Assembly (NCBI GenBank): GCA_019055375.1
Contig: JAHQIW010004324.1
Location: forward strand, 1-64,000
Direction of reading: 5' to 3'
DNA length: 64,000 bases
Source of the DNA: Parelaphostrongylus tenuis
Lineage: Eukaryota; Nematoda; Chromadorea; Rhabditida; Metastrongylidae
Shown: in pieces, positions 9,875 to 22,094 of the stretch
Numbering within the stretch: the stretch's first letter is position 1
Layout: each line of letters starts with the position of its first letter
Made by a program: the position numbers and the translations under genes
Notes under the pieces: model-generated
Databases searched by the model: none
Told to the model about the DNA's origin: nothing
What the model saw: the letters and a program-made list of their open reading frames with translations, nothing else

Positions 9875-12800
9875 CACGGAACTCCCTCCTCAAGGGATCC
9901 CGCCCGGTTAGTCACGAGGGCACGTGGCGCATCCCCAGGTGGTGGATAGGGTAGTAAATGCGAACCGAAAGCGACCGTGTGCTTCCCAGAGACGCAGGTG
10001 GATTCAGGGGAGAGCAACCCTGCTTCTGCAGCGCCGACTTGACAAACACTCTATTTCTACGAGTCACTTCGGCCAAAAGCCTGCAATCAAGCGGCTGGGA
10101 AGTACATGGGAGGCGGTTAGAAGTCGCCTCCAACAAATGAGCTTTTCCTGCTCCTTCGAGAGAGACTGGCAAGCTACTCGTGAGAACCCAGCCCCCACGT
10201 TTAGAGCCTGGCAAGCTATACGTTGGGTATCAGAATGCCAAAAACAGCAACAAGTGTGGGCCTTATTCCTCTCACCTCGAAAGAGCCCCAGGTACGGCAG
10301 CGCCAGGTAGGACGAGTACGGAGAGGCTGCTAGAATCTTAGGGCCAAACTAGGCTGCCAAGACCAAAGTGTGATAAAATGACTGTCTGTAGGTTCCGTGC
10401 CCGCTTTAACCATCTTCGTTGGTTACGCACCAACATCAAGCTATGACGAAGACGAAGTCAAAGCGTTTAATATGGACCTCAAAAATTGTTCATAAAAGAT
10501 TGTACATTCTTCATGGTCATTGTCGGAAATTTTAACGCAAAAATTGGACTTGGAAGAACCTCTGAAGAACGTCACTTCGGGACCTACGGATTAGAATTGA
10601 AAGAGCAGGGTGAGAGGCTATCTGAGTTTATCATGACAACCCAAACCATCCATGGTAACTCGAAATTCCAAAAGCCTCTTTGTCAGCGATGGACGTGGGG
10701 GTCTCCCAATGAAGAGTACCATAACGAAATAGATCACATCTTTTGAATAGAAGGTTTTGCCTGACCGATATCGCTGTTGTTCCTAAGTTTTACACGGGAT
10801 CAGACCATCGCCTCCTTTGCGCAACGTTCCGATTTTCGAGGAGAGGAGAGAAAGCCGCTAAATTCAAACAAAGAAGTCCGTCCCAGAATCACCATAAACT
10901 GGGATGTATTCAAATCATTAGTCGGCTCTTGGAAAGATACCGTTGTCGACAACATCGACGAAGAATACGATCGACTCGTTGAACACCTTCACGTTAGCAC
11001 TATGAAAGCAGAAAGTCCTAAGGTCACGAAGAGACGCTTGTCTCCGCAGACACTCGAGCTGATACGTCAACGTGGAATCGCACGAGCTGCAGAAAACTGA
11101 AACCTTACGTCCGAACTTGCGAAACGATGCAGAGAAGTGATAAAAGAAGACCTTAAAGAGAGAAGAGCAGCAATTATGGCAGAAGCTGCATGCAAAAGGT
11201 GGAAAGAGCATTCGCAAAGCCCAGCGAGGCTTCGCCAACTATAAGACCAAGATGATTGCACTCCGATACTCTGACGGGACACTTACAGCTTCGAGAAGGG
11301 CTATGGAAAAAATCATCCACCAATACTACTCTGATCTCTTCGCTAGCCATGTTCTCTTACCGTCATATAAATTGAAAGAGGACGAATATGTCGTTCCACC
11401 GGTCCCTCCTTCCGAAATCCGTCATGCTATATCGTCGGCGAAGAAGGGAACAACACCCGTTAAGGACACGATTAGACCAGAACAACTAAAGAACCCGTTG
11501 CCAATTCTCATCAACACAGTGGCTCGGCTCTTCACTCGCTACCTGTCAGAATGTAAGGTTCCTATTCAATGGAAAACCAGCAAGACCGTATTGTTGTTCA
11601 AAAAGGGAAACTCACGACATAGGCAATTATAGCTCATTCTGCTTGCTGTCCGTTGTCTATAAACTCTTTACTCGAGTCAACTTCAACAGGATTGACAGAA
11701 CACCGGACGGAGGACAGCCATACGAACAAGCAGGGTTCCGAAAAGGACTTAGTACCATAGAGCAAATCCACACAATTACAAGACTCATTGAAGTTTTACG
11801 AAAGTACATGCAACCGCTTTGCCTCACTTTCATCGATCTGGAGAAAGCGTTCGTTTTAGTGGAAACAGAAGAGGTTATAGAGGCTCTGGAAAACCAGGGC
11901 GTCCGTACTCGGTACATAATGATCCTTCGTGAGCTTTAGAAGGATTTCCCGACCAGAACATCTCCATTCTACAACAATATCACCACTGACGTAAATGGAG
12001 GGATTCGACAACTCGATACAATTTTGCCAAAACTATTCACTGCCACCCTACAAAACGTCATGCGAACATTAGAATGGGGCGATATGGGAGTGAAAATTGA
12101 GGGTCGCAATTAAACCATCTTCGCTATGCTGACGATATCGTTCCCATAACACCAAACATCAGTCAAGCGGATCGAATGTTGACCGATTTCGATAATGCCT
12201 GTAGAAAGGTTGTGTTTCAACTAAGTCTAACGAAAACAATGTTCATCAGGAAAGGATGCGTTTCGAATGCCCCATTCATGCTGAACGGAACGACAATCTC
12301 CGAATGCTCCAGTTGCGTCTATCTAGGTCGTGAAATCAACATGGTGAACGACCTAACTCCAGAGTGAGCAGGAGGAAACGAGCAGCTTGGGGAACGTTTA
12401 AGAGCATCGAAGATGTAGTGAAGAGCACAAAGAATAGCCGGCACCGTGCCCACCTATTCGACTCGACAATTATCCCTGCCCTAACGTATGCTGCAGAAAC
12501 CTGGTCGTTACGCAAGCAGGATGAAAGTTCACTTGGCGTTATTGAACGCGCAGTCGAAAGATCGATGCTAGGAGTATCCCGTATCTCGCAAATAAAAGAA
12601 AGGATCCGCAGTTCCGACTTACGTCAACGATTGAAAGTCAGAGACGCCGTTCTATACGCCAGGATATCAAAAATAAGGTGGGCCGGAACGTGATGCGCTT
12701 CAACGACAACCGATGGACCGGAGCCGTTACCGACTGGATTCCTCTGAACGTCAAGCACTCTAAAGAAGATTACTGACCCGCTGGTCCAATTTCTTTACGA

Positions 12801-12958
12801 AAGCGATAGAAGAAAGATGTGATGCTCAGCGAATCCCTAGAGCCAGGACGACCCACTGGGCTACTCTTGCACGCTATAGGGAAAAATGGAAGTGTTGTTG
12901 GTACCCGCTCGAGTCACTCAGCGATCAAGGGGACGACAGGTGATACAGGTAATATCTC
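9875..12958 (+). mobile_element. RTE-clade non-LTR retrotransposon, copy A
   Basis: A 5' leader of about 500 bp (CGGAACTCCCTCC to CCAAGACCAAAG) matches the leaders of copies at 18385-21697 and 39950-40362. One endonuclease-reverse-transcriptase frame follows, then a short 3' end of CAGGTGATACAGG-type repeats with no poly(A), as is usual for RTE. Compared with copy B, about 280 bp are missing right after the start (near 10400), removing the N-terminal endonuclease. The element is dead. Confidence 0.9.
10378..12950 (+). pseudogene. RTE endonuclease-reverse transcriptase, broken (copy A)
   Basis: The product would nick the target DNA and copy element RNA by target-primed reverse transcription. 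Visible blocks in order: start M-T-V-C-R at 10378; endonuclease G-N-F-N-A near 10525 (the family has G-D-F-N, so the catalytic Asp is lost); G-S-D-H-R-L-L near 10800; reverse-transcriptase T-F-I-D-L-E-K-A-F near 11830; Y-A-D-D near 12125; and a C-terminal R-A-A-W-G-T-F-K and R-W-A-G block near 12370-12690. The frame is split over at least seven pieces by frameshifts and stops, and the N-terminal endonuclease (with its catalytic Glu) is deleted. Confidence 0.9.
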
Positions 12959-13179
12959 TCTTAACATTCTCACATGTCTAATTATTCAATTACTTCATTT
13001 ATTTGCTGCTTAGAATTTCAGGTTTCACGCAGTCGTTTTGGTTTCTGTTTGCTTTCTTCATCAGTGCCGCTTATTAAGTGACCCAGAATTCTGCGACTAC
13101 TTTAGGGGACCCGTTTCACTGGCTCGGAAAAAAGTGATCTAATCTCAGACAAGTTCCTATCAGCAACTTTTTCTTTCCC

Positions 13180-13270
13180 AAAGGGGATAACCTTTGGTGA
13201 ACCCCCTGACGGATCGAACCAGTGTCTTGTTCGTGGTGAACGACTGCGCTGGCACTGCGCTATCTGTCCC
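13180..13270 (-). repeat. tRNA-like SINE head (minus)
   Basis: Read on the minus strand it shows GATAGCGCAGTGCC as A-box and GGTTCGATCC as B-box. It is one of three similar tRNA-like heads within 600 bp, all on the minus strand, suggesting nested or tandem SINE insertion. Confidence 0.6.
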
Positions 13271-13299
13271 TAGAGCAGTGCCCTATCTATGAGAAGATT

Positions 13300-13425
13300 G
13301 AACCTCAGTCTATTTCCTCACCTCTAGAGGGTTGAACCTTTGGTGGATTAATCGAGAGGTTCGTTCTTTGCCTTTTTGTAATGCACGGCAGCGCTACCAC
13401 TGCGCTAACCTCCTGTAAAGCAAAG
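13300..13425 (-). repeat. tRNA-like SINE head (minus)
   Basis: On the minus strand GGTTAGCGCAGTGGTAGCGC gives a clear A-box and a weak GGTTCAACCC-type B-box lies near 13330. The body has diverged from the neighbouring heads. Confidence 0.5.
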
Positions 13426-13659
13426 TTATCTATGAAATTTTGAAATTCCTTAGCACCGCAGCTTATTTTGAATGGATCGCAATTTCGAACGGCAACTATT
13501 CAAATGACGCAAGAAATCCACGCCATGGTGTCTCGGTGTGGACGAGTTATCCTCTCCTGACCAATAAGGTCTGTCAGTATAATCAAGATTTTTTCATTGC
13601 TTATTTAGCAGCTATACGATATACTGACTGTATATTAAACAGTGATGAGTGATATAAAA

Positions 13660-13740
13660 CCTCCAGTCTTTGCCGGGAGTCGAGCCAGCATATCATCCTT
13701 TCCGGGCTCGCGCTAACCATTGCTTTATCGCTCTCTTACC
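13660..13740 (-). repeat. tRNA-like SINE head (minus)
   Basis: Minus-strand AGCAATGGTTAGCGCG followed by GGCTCGACTCCCGG resembles A- and B-boxes at tRNA spacing. Sequence just beyond (13780-13880) holds two copies of a GACGAGTTGTCCTGT motif about 60 bp apart. Confidence 0.5.
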
Positions 13741-14439
13741 TCTCTGCAGCATGCGCCATTTCATGGTCCGTCGTGATATCTCGCTGCTGACGAGTTGTCC
13801 TGTCAACCCGGCAGAGTCCACCCTTTTGTAATGTCCGGTGTGGACGAGTTGTCCTGTTCGTGTCGACGAGGTATCTTCCTATGTAATGTCCCGCGATAAC
13901 AGCGGCTGAGAAAAGCTGTCGGCTCTGCCATTGGTGGAAACGGTGGTGGAGTTGTTGTGTCAGAGCGAAACTGACCCCTTCTCTTTTCAAACATATGAGT
14001 GAAGCTGAAATTTCTTCAGCGTTGCAGTATGTGAAAAGTTCCTTAAAACAGCAAGATGCTGAAAGCATGTCTCCTTCCGTTTTAGCAAACCCTAATGCAT
14101 CGCAAATAGACGTAGGCGGTGTCGCTCCTAGGTTGGTGTGATCAAGCCAGCCTGTAGCGTGTTATATTGTTACATATAAAAAGAAGCACATCTGAAACCA
14201 AATTTGAAAAAGTGAAATTTATTTTTCATTTGAAGTTTACAAAGTTTTCTTATGTTCCAGCTTTCAAAACCTTGTGGCCTAATAAATATACAATCACCGA
14301 CAACTTGAACTTACTCTCTGGTGCAAGAATTGGTACAAATGAGATATCGCATTCCCCTCATCAATCATTTGTGGAAAAGCCTTTTATACTTTGAGCAGAA
14401 ATTCGCTAATAATTTGATAAAGAAATTACGCCAACTTTC

Positions 14440-16460
14440 ATACTTACTTGGTTCTTAAAAAACCTTCAATGTGCGTTGTAATGGAAGGAATGAAAAGAAT
14501 TTCACAATCGGCTCATATCGCGCGCATTTTCTTATTTATTTGTAACTATTGAGTCGTTCCGTTATAATTTCTAGGTTTTCCATACTACAACCACAGAATA
14601 AACTTTGCTCTATTGTCCCATGAAGGTAAAATTTTAATCTTGCTTTTTGATGCCAACTAAACCAGTCACTAAGCTCTAGTCCAAGCAGAATATGCCTAAA
14701 AGTGCGAAGTGGAATCTTTTCCTACCTCTTTCATTGCTCTGTGAAAGTTCTTATGAGGACAAATATAATTCAGTTTACCTGGATTCGTGCTAGCAAATAA
14801 TTACAAAAGTCTTCTTACTCTACTGTTATTCGAGACCTCGCATCAAATTAGTATCCTTACAGAATGTCTTGAGCCTTTTCTAAGGTCTATTATAAGCATT
14901 TATACACCGCAATACACGTGTTTTGGCTTTGACAGCCTCGTAACTTGCGCAGTACCTTTCGTCTCAACCAATACTCTTGGTGTAACCAGACCCCTCACAT
15001 AAAGGAAACGTCAACGAACATTTCACATGTTGAGGTAATGAAAGGCTCGAAATATGTACTCAAGTTGCATTAATTTTGAGCGAGGTCTTAAAAAACAGCC
15101 GCATATAGAGATGATAATCATTGGAATATCAGGATTGAGCAATCGACTGCCAATCGCTGGAATGTCCACTGATTGTGTCACTGGGCACGCAGTCATATGC
15201 TATAGATGGTAAGGTGAATTTTCAGTTCAAGCGCGGTATGATGTGTTGTCGACCATTCCTCTATGTGTGGGAGTCAAGTTCCACTAGGAGGACTGGCTAA
15301 GACGAAAAATTCTGTCCAAATGACGAAGCTGTAAAGGCCAAAACACCTGTGTTGCACTGTGTAGGTGCTGATGAAAGAATTTATGAAAGGTCAAGATGTG
15401 CTGTCAGGATGCATTAATCACGGAAAGGTGTTGGAAGACCTTCGACAAACCCTAACCATCTTGGTGCCGTTTGTTACGAATGTAACGAAAGCTTATTCAT
15501 GGTACCATAACATGGCCTATTCAAACAAAAACCGCGCCCCCGAATGTGAAACTTAATTTCATTCTCGCAGATGCTGATGGCGTTCTCAGTTGACAAGCGC
15601 AGTACTGCATCGCTAAGGTGCGAGCTTTCAAATGATCTTTAAAAGTTCAAAAAAAACTATTTGCTTAGGAAAAAACGCGTCAAAGCTTGTCGAGTGTGAA
15701 ACTCAGCTTAATTTTCGTTGTTGCAGAGCAATAACTAGGTCTTTTCGTGAACAAGTATGCTTAGAAAATTTTGAGGGAAGTCAAAAAGTCTTTGTCCTGT
15801 GAGAGTGGAATAGCACTTCCCGATAACAGAATTTCCCAATCATACATCAGTTTTTCAGTAGAGTTACTGTGAAAAATTTGAAATATGATCTATTCCAATG
15901 ACACAGAGATAAACTAAGTAGAAAACCAACACAGCTAATGCCACAATCCTCTAGTATCCCTGTTAAAGAATGAGACACAAACAATGAAAGGTGCCATCCA
16001 TCTGCCGCAGTTAACTTTTCAACCTTTCAGAGGACAAGGCCACTTTGCTCCTTCGTCAGACTTTCAATTACCTTCGATAGCTCAGATCTCGATAGATCTA
16101 GTACTATAACTGTTTTTGAAAAGGGCTCTTTTCAGCATTTTAGCAGTGAAGTTAAGCACTATAGCGCTGCTAGAGCGAATAGAAAGCTGCGTTCTTCACT
16201 TTTAGGCTTAAGCTTCACGGCGAGTTTCGTTGGCAGTATAAATTGTAAATGAAAGCCCAGTTACACTGAACAATTGAGCAACGCTACTTGTACAGTTGCA
16301 ATGAAGGACATCTAAAAAGTGTTAAGATTTGGGAAGAAATTTTCAATTAGCTGACGAAAGAAGCAGCCTGTTGAGAAGGGTTTTGAAATCGCTGCGCACA
16401 GCGCGTATTGAGGGGTACGATAATGCGGGCTGAGTGTGAAACTTTTCATAGTTTCATTGG
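14440..16460 (+). repeat. unnamed 2-kb dispersed repeat, copy 1
   Basis: It matches 35300-37330 in the same order and orientation over several blocks: AAAAGAATTT/CTATTGTCCCA near 14500-14620, AAAAAACGCGTC/TTTTCGTTG near 15670-15720, and a GCTGCRCAC/GATAATGCG end near 16390-16430. The copies are diverged, share no long frame and each carry a different later insertion (here 14885-15365). It is probably a non-autonomous transposon, superfamily unknown. Confidence 0.6.
14885..15365. repeat. CACGTG-core palindromic element
   Basis: The left side has ATACACGTGTTTTGGC and GACAGCCTCGTAAC; the right side has ACACCTGTGTTGCACTG in the opposite sense. A TTTGAGCGAGGTCTTAA box lies between. It interrupts the 2-kb repeat, so it inserted later. 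Closest relative in the window: 60190-60770. Confidence 0.6.
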
Positions 16461-17332
16461 CTCAGCTCAATGAAAACTCCATTTGAGAGGTAAACGTGTG
16501 TGAAATCGGTTAGGTTGTGGGCCTTTGCTCTGTGCAGCGGATTTCATCGCGTGGTTAAACATGATAAAAGTAGTTATAACTTAAGATAACGTGTAGGAAA
16601 CACACCCTTTTTCTCTTCGTTGATTCCGCTTGTAGCATGTTCCGTAGATATTTTCTCATACTCCGCTTTGCTTTTGTCGCTCTCATAACTCAAACTGTCT
16701 GGCCATCGTAGGACATTTCTTAATGGGACATGAGTAGAATGAAAGAGCATTGATGCAAACAACTACCAACGATGATAATGAAATAATAAATCTCATGGTA
16801 TTGTGTCTAAAACCCATTTGGCTTTGTATACTTACGTTCCATCGTCGGTTGTTTTGCGAATCTATTTATATAAGGGCACTGTATAGATATCGCAAAACCG
16901 GTTTACCATGTGGTTGTTTCCTACAACGCAATGTCTAGTTCTGAGCCTCCTTTAGGCGCTGACATTGAAGCATATTGGCCATTGTGCCTCAAGGGCGCTT
17001 TGTGAAAAGTCTCACTTGACACACTGCTTGTAGAGCTGTTGGAATGGTTTTATACTTTACCTACGAGTAAATGTCTCAATTAGAGTAGATAATGTAGAAC
17101 ATTACCAGTCAGCAACTATGTCGTATAAAAAGGTAGTTTTGTGACTATTAAAAAGCACAGAAAACAATTTTTTGCACCTTAGAGTAGCACTCGGTGTTCT
17201 GTTCGCTGTCGAGACTTGCTCGACACCGCATCATTCTTCTCTTCGAGAAGAGGTGCGCTTCTGAAATCTAGAAGATTTCATTTTTCAACAGATCATTCTC
17301 ATAGGTCACCGTCCAAGAAGAATTACTTAATG

Positions 17333-17772
17333 AGTATCTTCTCCTGTTTAGCCGCTCCGAGGTGTTAATAATGATATTTATTGAATATCAGCGAAGCATA
17401 TGACAATACAGTTAATAATGCAGCACGAATATTACAACAGTCGTAGTGGCTTACGTTTCACCAAGGTTCGTCATCTTCAAAGCCTGGAAAGGTTAAATTG
17501 ATTCGCAAGTTATTAAATCAAAGGCCTTCATAACGCCACCAGAAAACGTAAGAAATAATTTTTTTTTTGGGTCGCATGGGAAAAACTTTACTTCAAAAAC
17601 ACTCACCGCTTAGATGTTATAGGTCTTTCAATTAATCATTGAAGACTTGCTATAGCACTATTTATTAGCATCATTTGTATTAGCATTATTAACCGTATTG
17701 TTATATGCTTTGCTGATATTCAATAAATAATATCAATATTACCTCGGAGCGGCTACACAGAAGAAGTACTCA
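17333..17772. mobile_element. MITE with long terminal inverted repeats
   Basis: About 85-90 bp at 17333-17422 are repeated inverted at 17682-17772 with few mismatches; both carry AGCCGCTCCGAGGT and AATATCAGCGAAGCATAT. The 260-bp interior has no coding frame. Ends read roughly GAGTA(T)CTTCT. The target duplication could not be fixed by eye. Length and structure fit a cut-and-paste MITE of unassigned superfamily. Confidence 0.85.
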
Positions 17773-17779
17773 TTTATTC

Positions 17780-18090
17780 ATACTATGCCGAGGTTAATAG
17801 ATAGTCGGTTCTGGGATTTATAGCCTAACTTAGTTTTTGATATTTTACCATGCACATCAATGTCTCGGATTTCTGATGGTTATTGAGGGCTAATACTTCA
17901 AACTTTTCCACTCACTGACGTAGCACGAAAAGATTGTTTCTATGCAAACGCATTTATTAGTTCTTTTCATATTTGGCACTATACTTAAGAAATCGGTTGA
18001 AGCGAAAGCATATAGTAATGACGAGGCTTAACATGAAAGCCGAAACGTGCATACAGCGCTACAAATTCTATATCAGACCTCCTAGAAGGC
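17780..18090 (+). repeat. dispersed repeat, related to 8165-8560
   Basis: Shares the ATGCCGAGGTTAAT / AGTCGGTT start and a CGCTACAAATTCTAT end with the earlier copy. It directly follows the MITE at 17333-17772. Confidence 0.45.
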
Positions 18091-18136
18091 TTACAGTATG
18101 TTATCAAATTGCATTGTTTTAACTCTTCGCTTCCAG

Positions 18137-18302
18137 GTTGATTTCTGGCCTGGCACGAGAAGCGGTCACTCAGTAGGCGGGACGCTTTCCAATGAAAACT
18201 TGGGTAGTCTTATGAGTCTCTTCTGTGATGTTCCATTCAGTCATGATGATGAAGGGGAGGGGCAAGACGCGCGCCAATTCAAATTGTTTCGTGTGTGTAA
18301 CG
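18137..18302 (+). other. well-formed orphan exon candidate, family unknown
   Basis: Acceptor CGCTTCCAG ends at 18136 and a GTGTAT donor starts at 18303. The 166-bp interval between is open in the frame starting V-D-F-W-P-G-T-R-S-G-H-S, with GC near 50%, an acidic patch (H-D-D-E-G-E-G-Q-D) and a final F-R-V-C-N. The other frames are broken. RTE copy B ends about 85 bp downstream in the opposite orientation, so the element probably sits in what was an intron. I do not recognise the protein. No partner exon with matching phase was found; the exon-like pieces at 22560-22784 do not fit it. Confidence 0.45.
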
Positions 18303-18384
18303 GTGTATCATATATGACACACGTGGAAGCCAAAGGGATAATTTAGGTCTCACAGAGCACTCCAGAGGGATAAGTATAACTGAA

Positions 18385-21300
18385 GGTATATCACCTGGTT
18401 CACCTGTTCTCCCGTTGATCGTAGAGTGATTCGTGCGGTTGCCAGCAGCACTTCCATTTTTTTCCATAGCGTGTAAGAGTAGCCCAGTGAGTCCTCATCA
18501 CTCTAGGAATTTGCTGAGCATCATATCCTTCCTCTATGCCTTTCTTAAAGAATCGGAGCAATGGGTTTTTGGTATTCCCGTAGAGGGCTTAATATCCACA
18601 GAGGAATCCAGCCTGTAACAGCTCTTATTGATCGGTTGTCGCTGAAGCGCATCAGATGTCCAGCCCAACCATATTTCCGATATCTTGACGCGTAGAAAGT
18701 TTTTGATCTTTAATTGCTGACGTAAGTCGGAACTTCGGATCCTTTCTCATTTGCGAGATTTGGGACACTTCTAGCATCGAGCATTCGGCTGCGTGTTCAA
18801 TAACGCCAAGTGATCTTTCATCCTACTTAGGTAGCGACCAGGTTTCTGCTGCGTACGTTAGGGCAGGGATAAGCGTCGAGTCGAAAAAGTGGACGCGGAG
18901 TCAGATGTTCTTTGTCTCCTTCACCACATTTTCGATGCTCTTAAGCGTTCCCCAAGCGGCTCGTTTCCTATTGCTCAACTCTGGAGCTGGGTCGTTCATC
19001 ATGTTGACTGCACGACCTAGATAGACACAACTGGAGCATTCTTAGATTTTCATTTCGTTGGACGCAAATGGGGCATTCAGAACCCTACCATTCCTCATGA
19101 ACATCGTTTTTGTTAGATTCACTTGAAGACCAATCTTTCCACAGGCGCTTTCGAGATCGGTCAACATTCGTTCTGCTTGGCTGATGTCTAGTGTTAAGAG
19201 AACGACATCGTCAGCAGAGCCAAGATGGTTCAATTGTCGACCGTCAATTTTCACTCCCATATCGCCCCATTTTAATGTTCGCGTGACGTTTTGTAGGCTG
19301 GCAGTGAATAGTTTTGGCGGAATTGTATCGCTTTTTCGAACCTCCCTTCTTACGTCAATGGCGGCATTATGGTGGAAAGGAGATATTTTGGTCGTGAAAC
19401 CTTTACAAAGCTCACGAAGATCAATATGTACAGAATAGGAACGCCTTGGTTTTCCAGAGCCTCTATAGCCGCGTCTGTTTCCACTGAATCTAAGGCTTTC
19501 TTCAGATCGATGAAAGTGAGAAAGAGTGGCTGTTTGTACTCTCGTAAAACTTCTATGAGTCTTTTAATCGTTTGAATGTGGTCCATGGTACTAAATCCTT
19601 TTCGGAACCCTGTCTCTTCGCATGGCTGTCCTTCGTCCAGTGTTCTGTCAGTCGTGTTCAGGATGATTCGAGTAATGAATTTATAGACAACGGATTGCGA
19701 GCAGATTGTGCGATGAATGTCTATGTCGTGAAGGTCTCTCTTTTTGAACAACAATACGGTCTTGCTGGTTTTCCACTGAATGTGGACCTTCATTCTGACA
19801 GGTAGCGATTGAAGAACCGAGCTAAGGTGTTGATGAGAACTGGCGGCAGTTTCTTCCAGTCTGAACCGGGTGTTGTTCTGTTCTTCACCGACGGTATAGC
19901 ATGTCGGATATCGAGAGGGAGGACCGATGGAACGACATATTCGTTCTCTTTCAATCCATAAGACGGTAAAAAGACATGACTAGCGAAGAGATGCAAGTAG
20001 TATTGGTGGTTGAGTCTCTCCACAGCCCTTCTCGAAGCTGTAAGTGTCCTGTCAGGGTATCGGAGTGCAATCATCTTGTTCTTATAGTTGGCGAAGCCTC
20101 GCTGGGCTTTGCGAATGCTCTTTCCAGTTTCTGCAGCTCCTGCCATAAATGCTGCTCTTCTCTCCTTGGGGTCTTTTTTATCGCTTCTCTGCAGCGTGTC
20201 GCAAGTTCGGACGTAAATTTCTGCTTGCCCGTAGCTCTTGCGATTAAACGTTGACGTATCAGCTCGAGGGTCTGCGGAGACATGCGTCTCTTCGTGACCT
20301 TAGGACTCTCTGCTTTCATAGCGCTAACGTGAAGATATTCAACGAGTCGACCACATTCTTCGTCGATGTTGTCGACAACGGTATCTTCCCAAAAGCTGAC
20401 TCGTGATTTGAATACATCTTAGTTTAGGTTAGTTCTGGGACATAGTTGTTTGAATTTAGCGGCTCTCTTTACTCTCTGCAAAAAACAAAACGTTGCGCGA
20501 AGAAGGCAGTTTGTTAATCCAGTGTGGAACTTAGGAACAACAGCGATATCAGTCAGACAAAATCTTACTAAGATGTGGTCTATTTCGTTATGGTATTCTC
20601 CATTGGGAGACTCCCGCGCCCATCGCTAAGAGTGAGGGTTTTAGAATTGTGAGTTGCCATGCATGGTTTGGGTCGTCATGATAAACTCAGATAGCCTCAG
20701 ATAGCCTCTCACCCTGTTCATTCCACTTTAGTCTATAAGTCCCGATGTGACGCTCTTCAAACATTCTTCTATGTCCAATTATTGAGTCAAAATCTCCAAA
20801 ATTAACCTCGAAGAATGTATGGTCTTCTCAGCCCATTTAGAACGCATAGACTTCGTCTTCGTAATAGCTTTATGTTGGTGCATAAGCAACGAAGATGGCT
20901 ATAGCCGGCATTGATCCACATCGCTCCAACAGCAATCGTTCGATACGGATTGTTCATTGTTCAAATGAATAGATATTCACGGTCAAAATCGACTTGACCG
21001 GAAGCCAACGCCGCCGACACCTCTGCGATCGCATGTACCAAGGAACAGTTCTTCTCCTGTGTCATAAACAGCGTGAGAATGATGGCGTCTTCTCGTCTCA
21101 GCCAAGCCAATGACGTGGTACCTTATCCTTCTTGGTTGAATCAATAAGTCTTCTACAGCGGATTCGTGAGCAAGGGTTCTTGCATTGTTGGTACAGATCA
21201 TTATTTTACTCCGTTTCGATCTTGGCAGCCTAGTTTGGCTCTAAAATTTTAGCACCCTCTCCGCACTTGTCCTACCTGGCGTTACCTTACCAGGGGCTCT

Positions 21301-21697
21301 TTCGGGGTCAGAGGAATGAGGCCCATATTTGTTACTGTTTTTAGCAATCTGATAGCCAAGGTGTAGCTTGCTAGGCTCTAAACGTGGAGCTGGGTACTCA
21401 CTAGTAGCATGCCAGTTTCTCTCGGAGGAGCTGGATTAGCTTATTTGTTGGAGAAGGCTTTTAACCTCCTTCAATGTATTTCCCAGCCGCTTGATTGCCC
21501 GCTTTGGCCTACTTGACTAGTAAAAATAAAGTTTTTCAAATTGGCGCTACAGAAGCACGGAGCTCATTTCCTGAACCCGCCTGCCTCTCAGGGAGGCATG
21601 CGGTCGCTTTTGGTCTGCGATTATTCTTCTATCCACCATCTGTAGAGCGCCACGTACCCTCGCGATTAACCGTGCGAAATTCCTCAAAGAGAAGAAA
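18385..21697 (-). mobile_element. RTE-clade retrotransposon, copy B, near full length
   Basis: Element orientation is right to left: 5' leader 21697 to about 21205, endonuclease-reverse-transcriptase frame to about 18400, and a 3' end with two CAGGTGA-type repeats near 18390. At about 3.3 kb it is the most complete copy and shows the N-terminal endonuclease missing from copy A. Insertion is antisense to the orphan exon at 18137-18302. Confidence 0.9.
18400..21201 (-). pseudogene. RTE endonuclease-reverse transcriptase, broken (copy B)
   Basis: It starts M-I-C-T-N-N-A-R-T at 21201. The A-E-T-R block with the endonuclease Glu lies near 21100, and G-D-F near 20790. The S-D-H-R-L-L block is replaced by L-T-N-C-L-L near 20530, so the catalytic His is lost. 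T-F-I-D-L-K-K-A is at about 19520. The polymerase Y/F-A-D-D is S-A-D-D near 19215, with both Asp kept. The C-terminal domain runs to about 18400. Frameshifts split it into at least six pieces. Together with copy A it shows that neither element could have mobilised anything recently. Confidence 0.9.
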
Positions 21698-22094
21698 TAA
21701 TAATGAGTGACCACTTATAGGACGAGAATGGAATCTTGTATATAATTTTTTATAGGCCTTGACTCTCGAAGGGCACTAACAACGTATTGTTGAGAGCTAT
21801 CCATAAACTAGTATTACATGCAGCATGTATCATCATTTTTTTCACCAACATTTCTCGCTTTTCAATTTTTAGTCACCACTATGATTTTTCGTTGCTACGT
21901 ATGCTGAGAAACTACGAATCTCAAATATTTATGTCGTAGTATTTCGTACAATTCACTACACTCAACTGAATGACAAAGACAGTATAACTGCATAGTGGTC
22001 AACCCTTAGTACCAGCACTCTGAGAAAGAAGTTTTGTCTCACGAAATATAAGCGAGATAAGAGAAAAAACACATGGTTTTCTTCCGAATGTTGC

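Noticed and set aside
9924..10310. Overlapping ORFs of 128 and 100 codons in the RTE leader
   Set aside because: The same DNA is conserved as untranslated leader in the other RTE copies; frames are not shared between copies.
18098..18346. 82-codon ATG ORF as a complete gene
   Set aside because: The ATG lies upstream of a clear acceptor and the frame runs past a clear donor; the splice-bounded exon 18137-18302 is the better reading.
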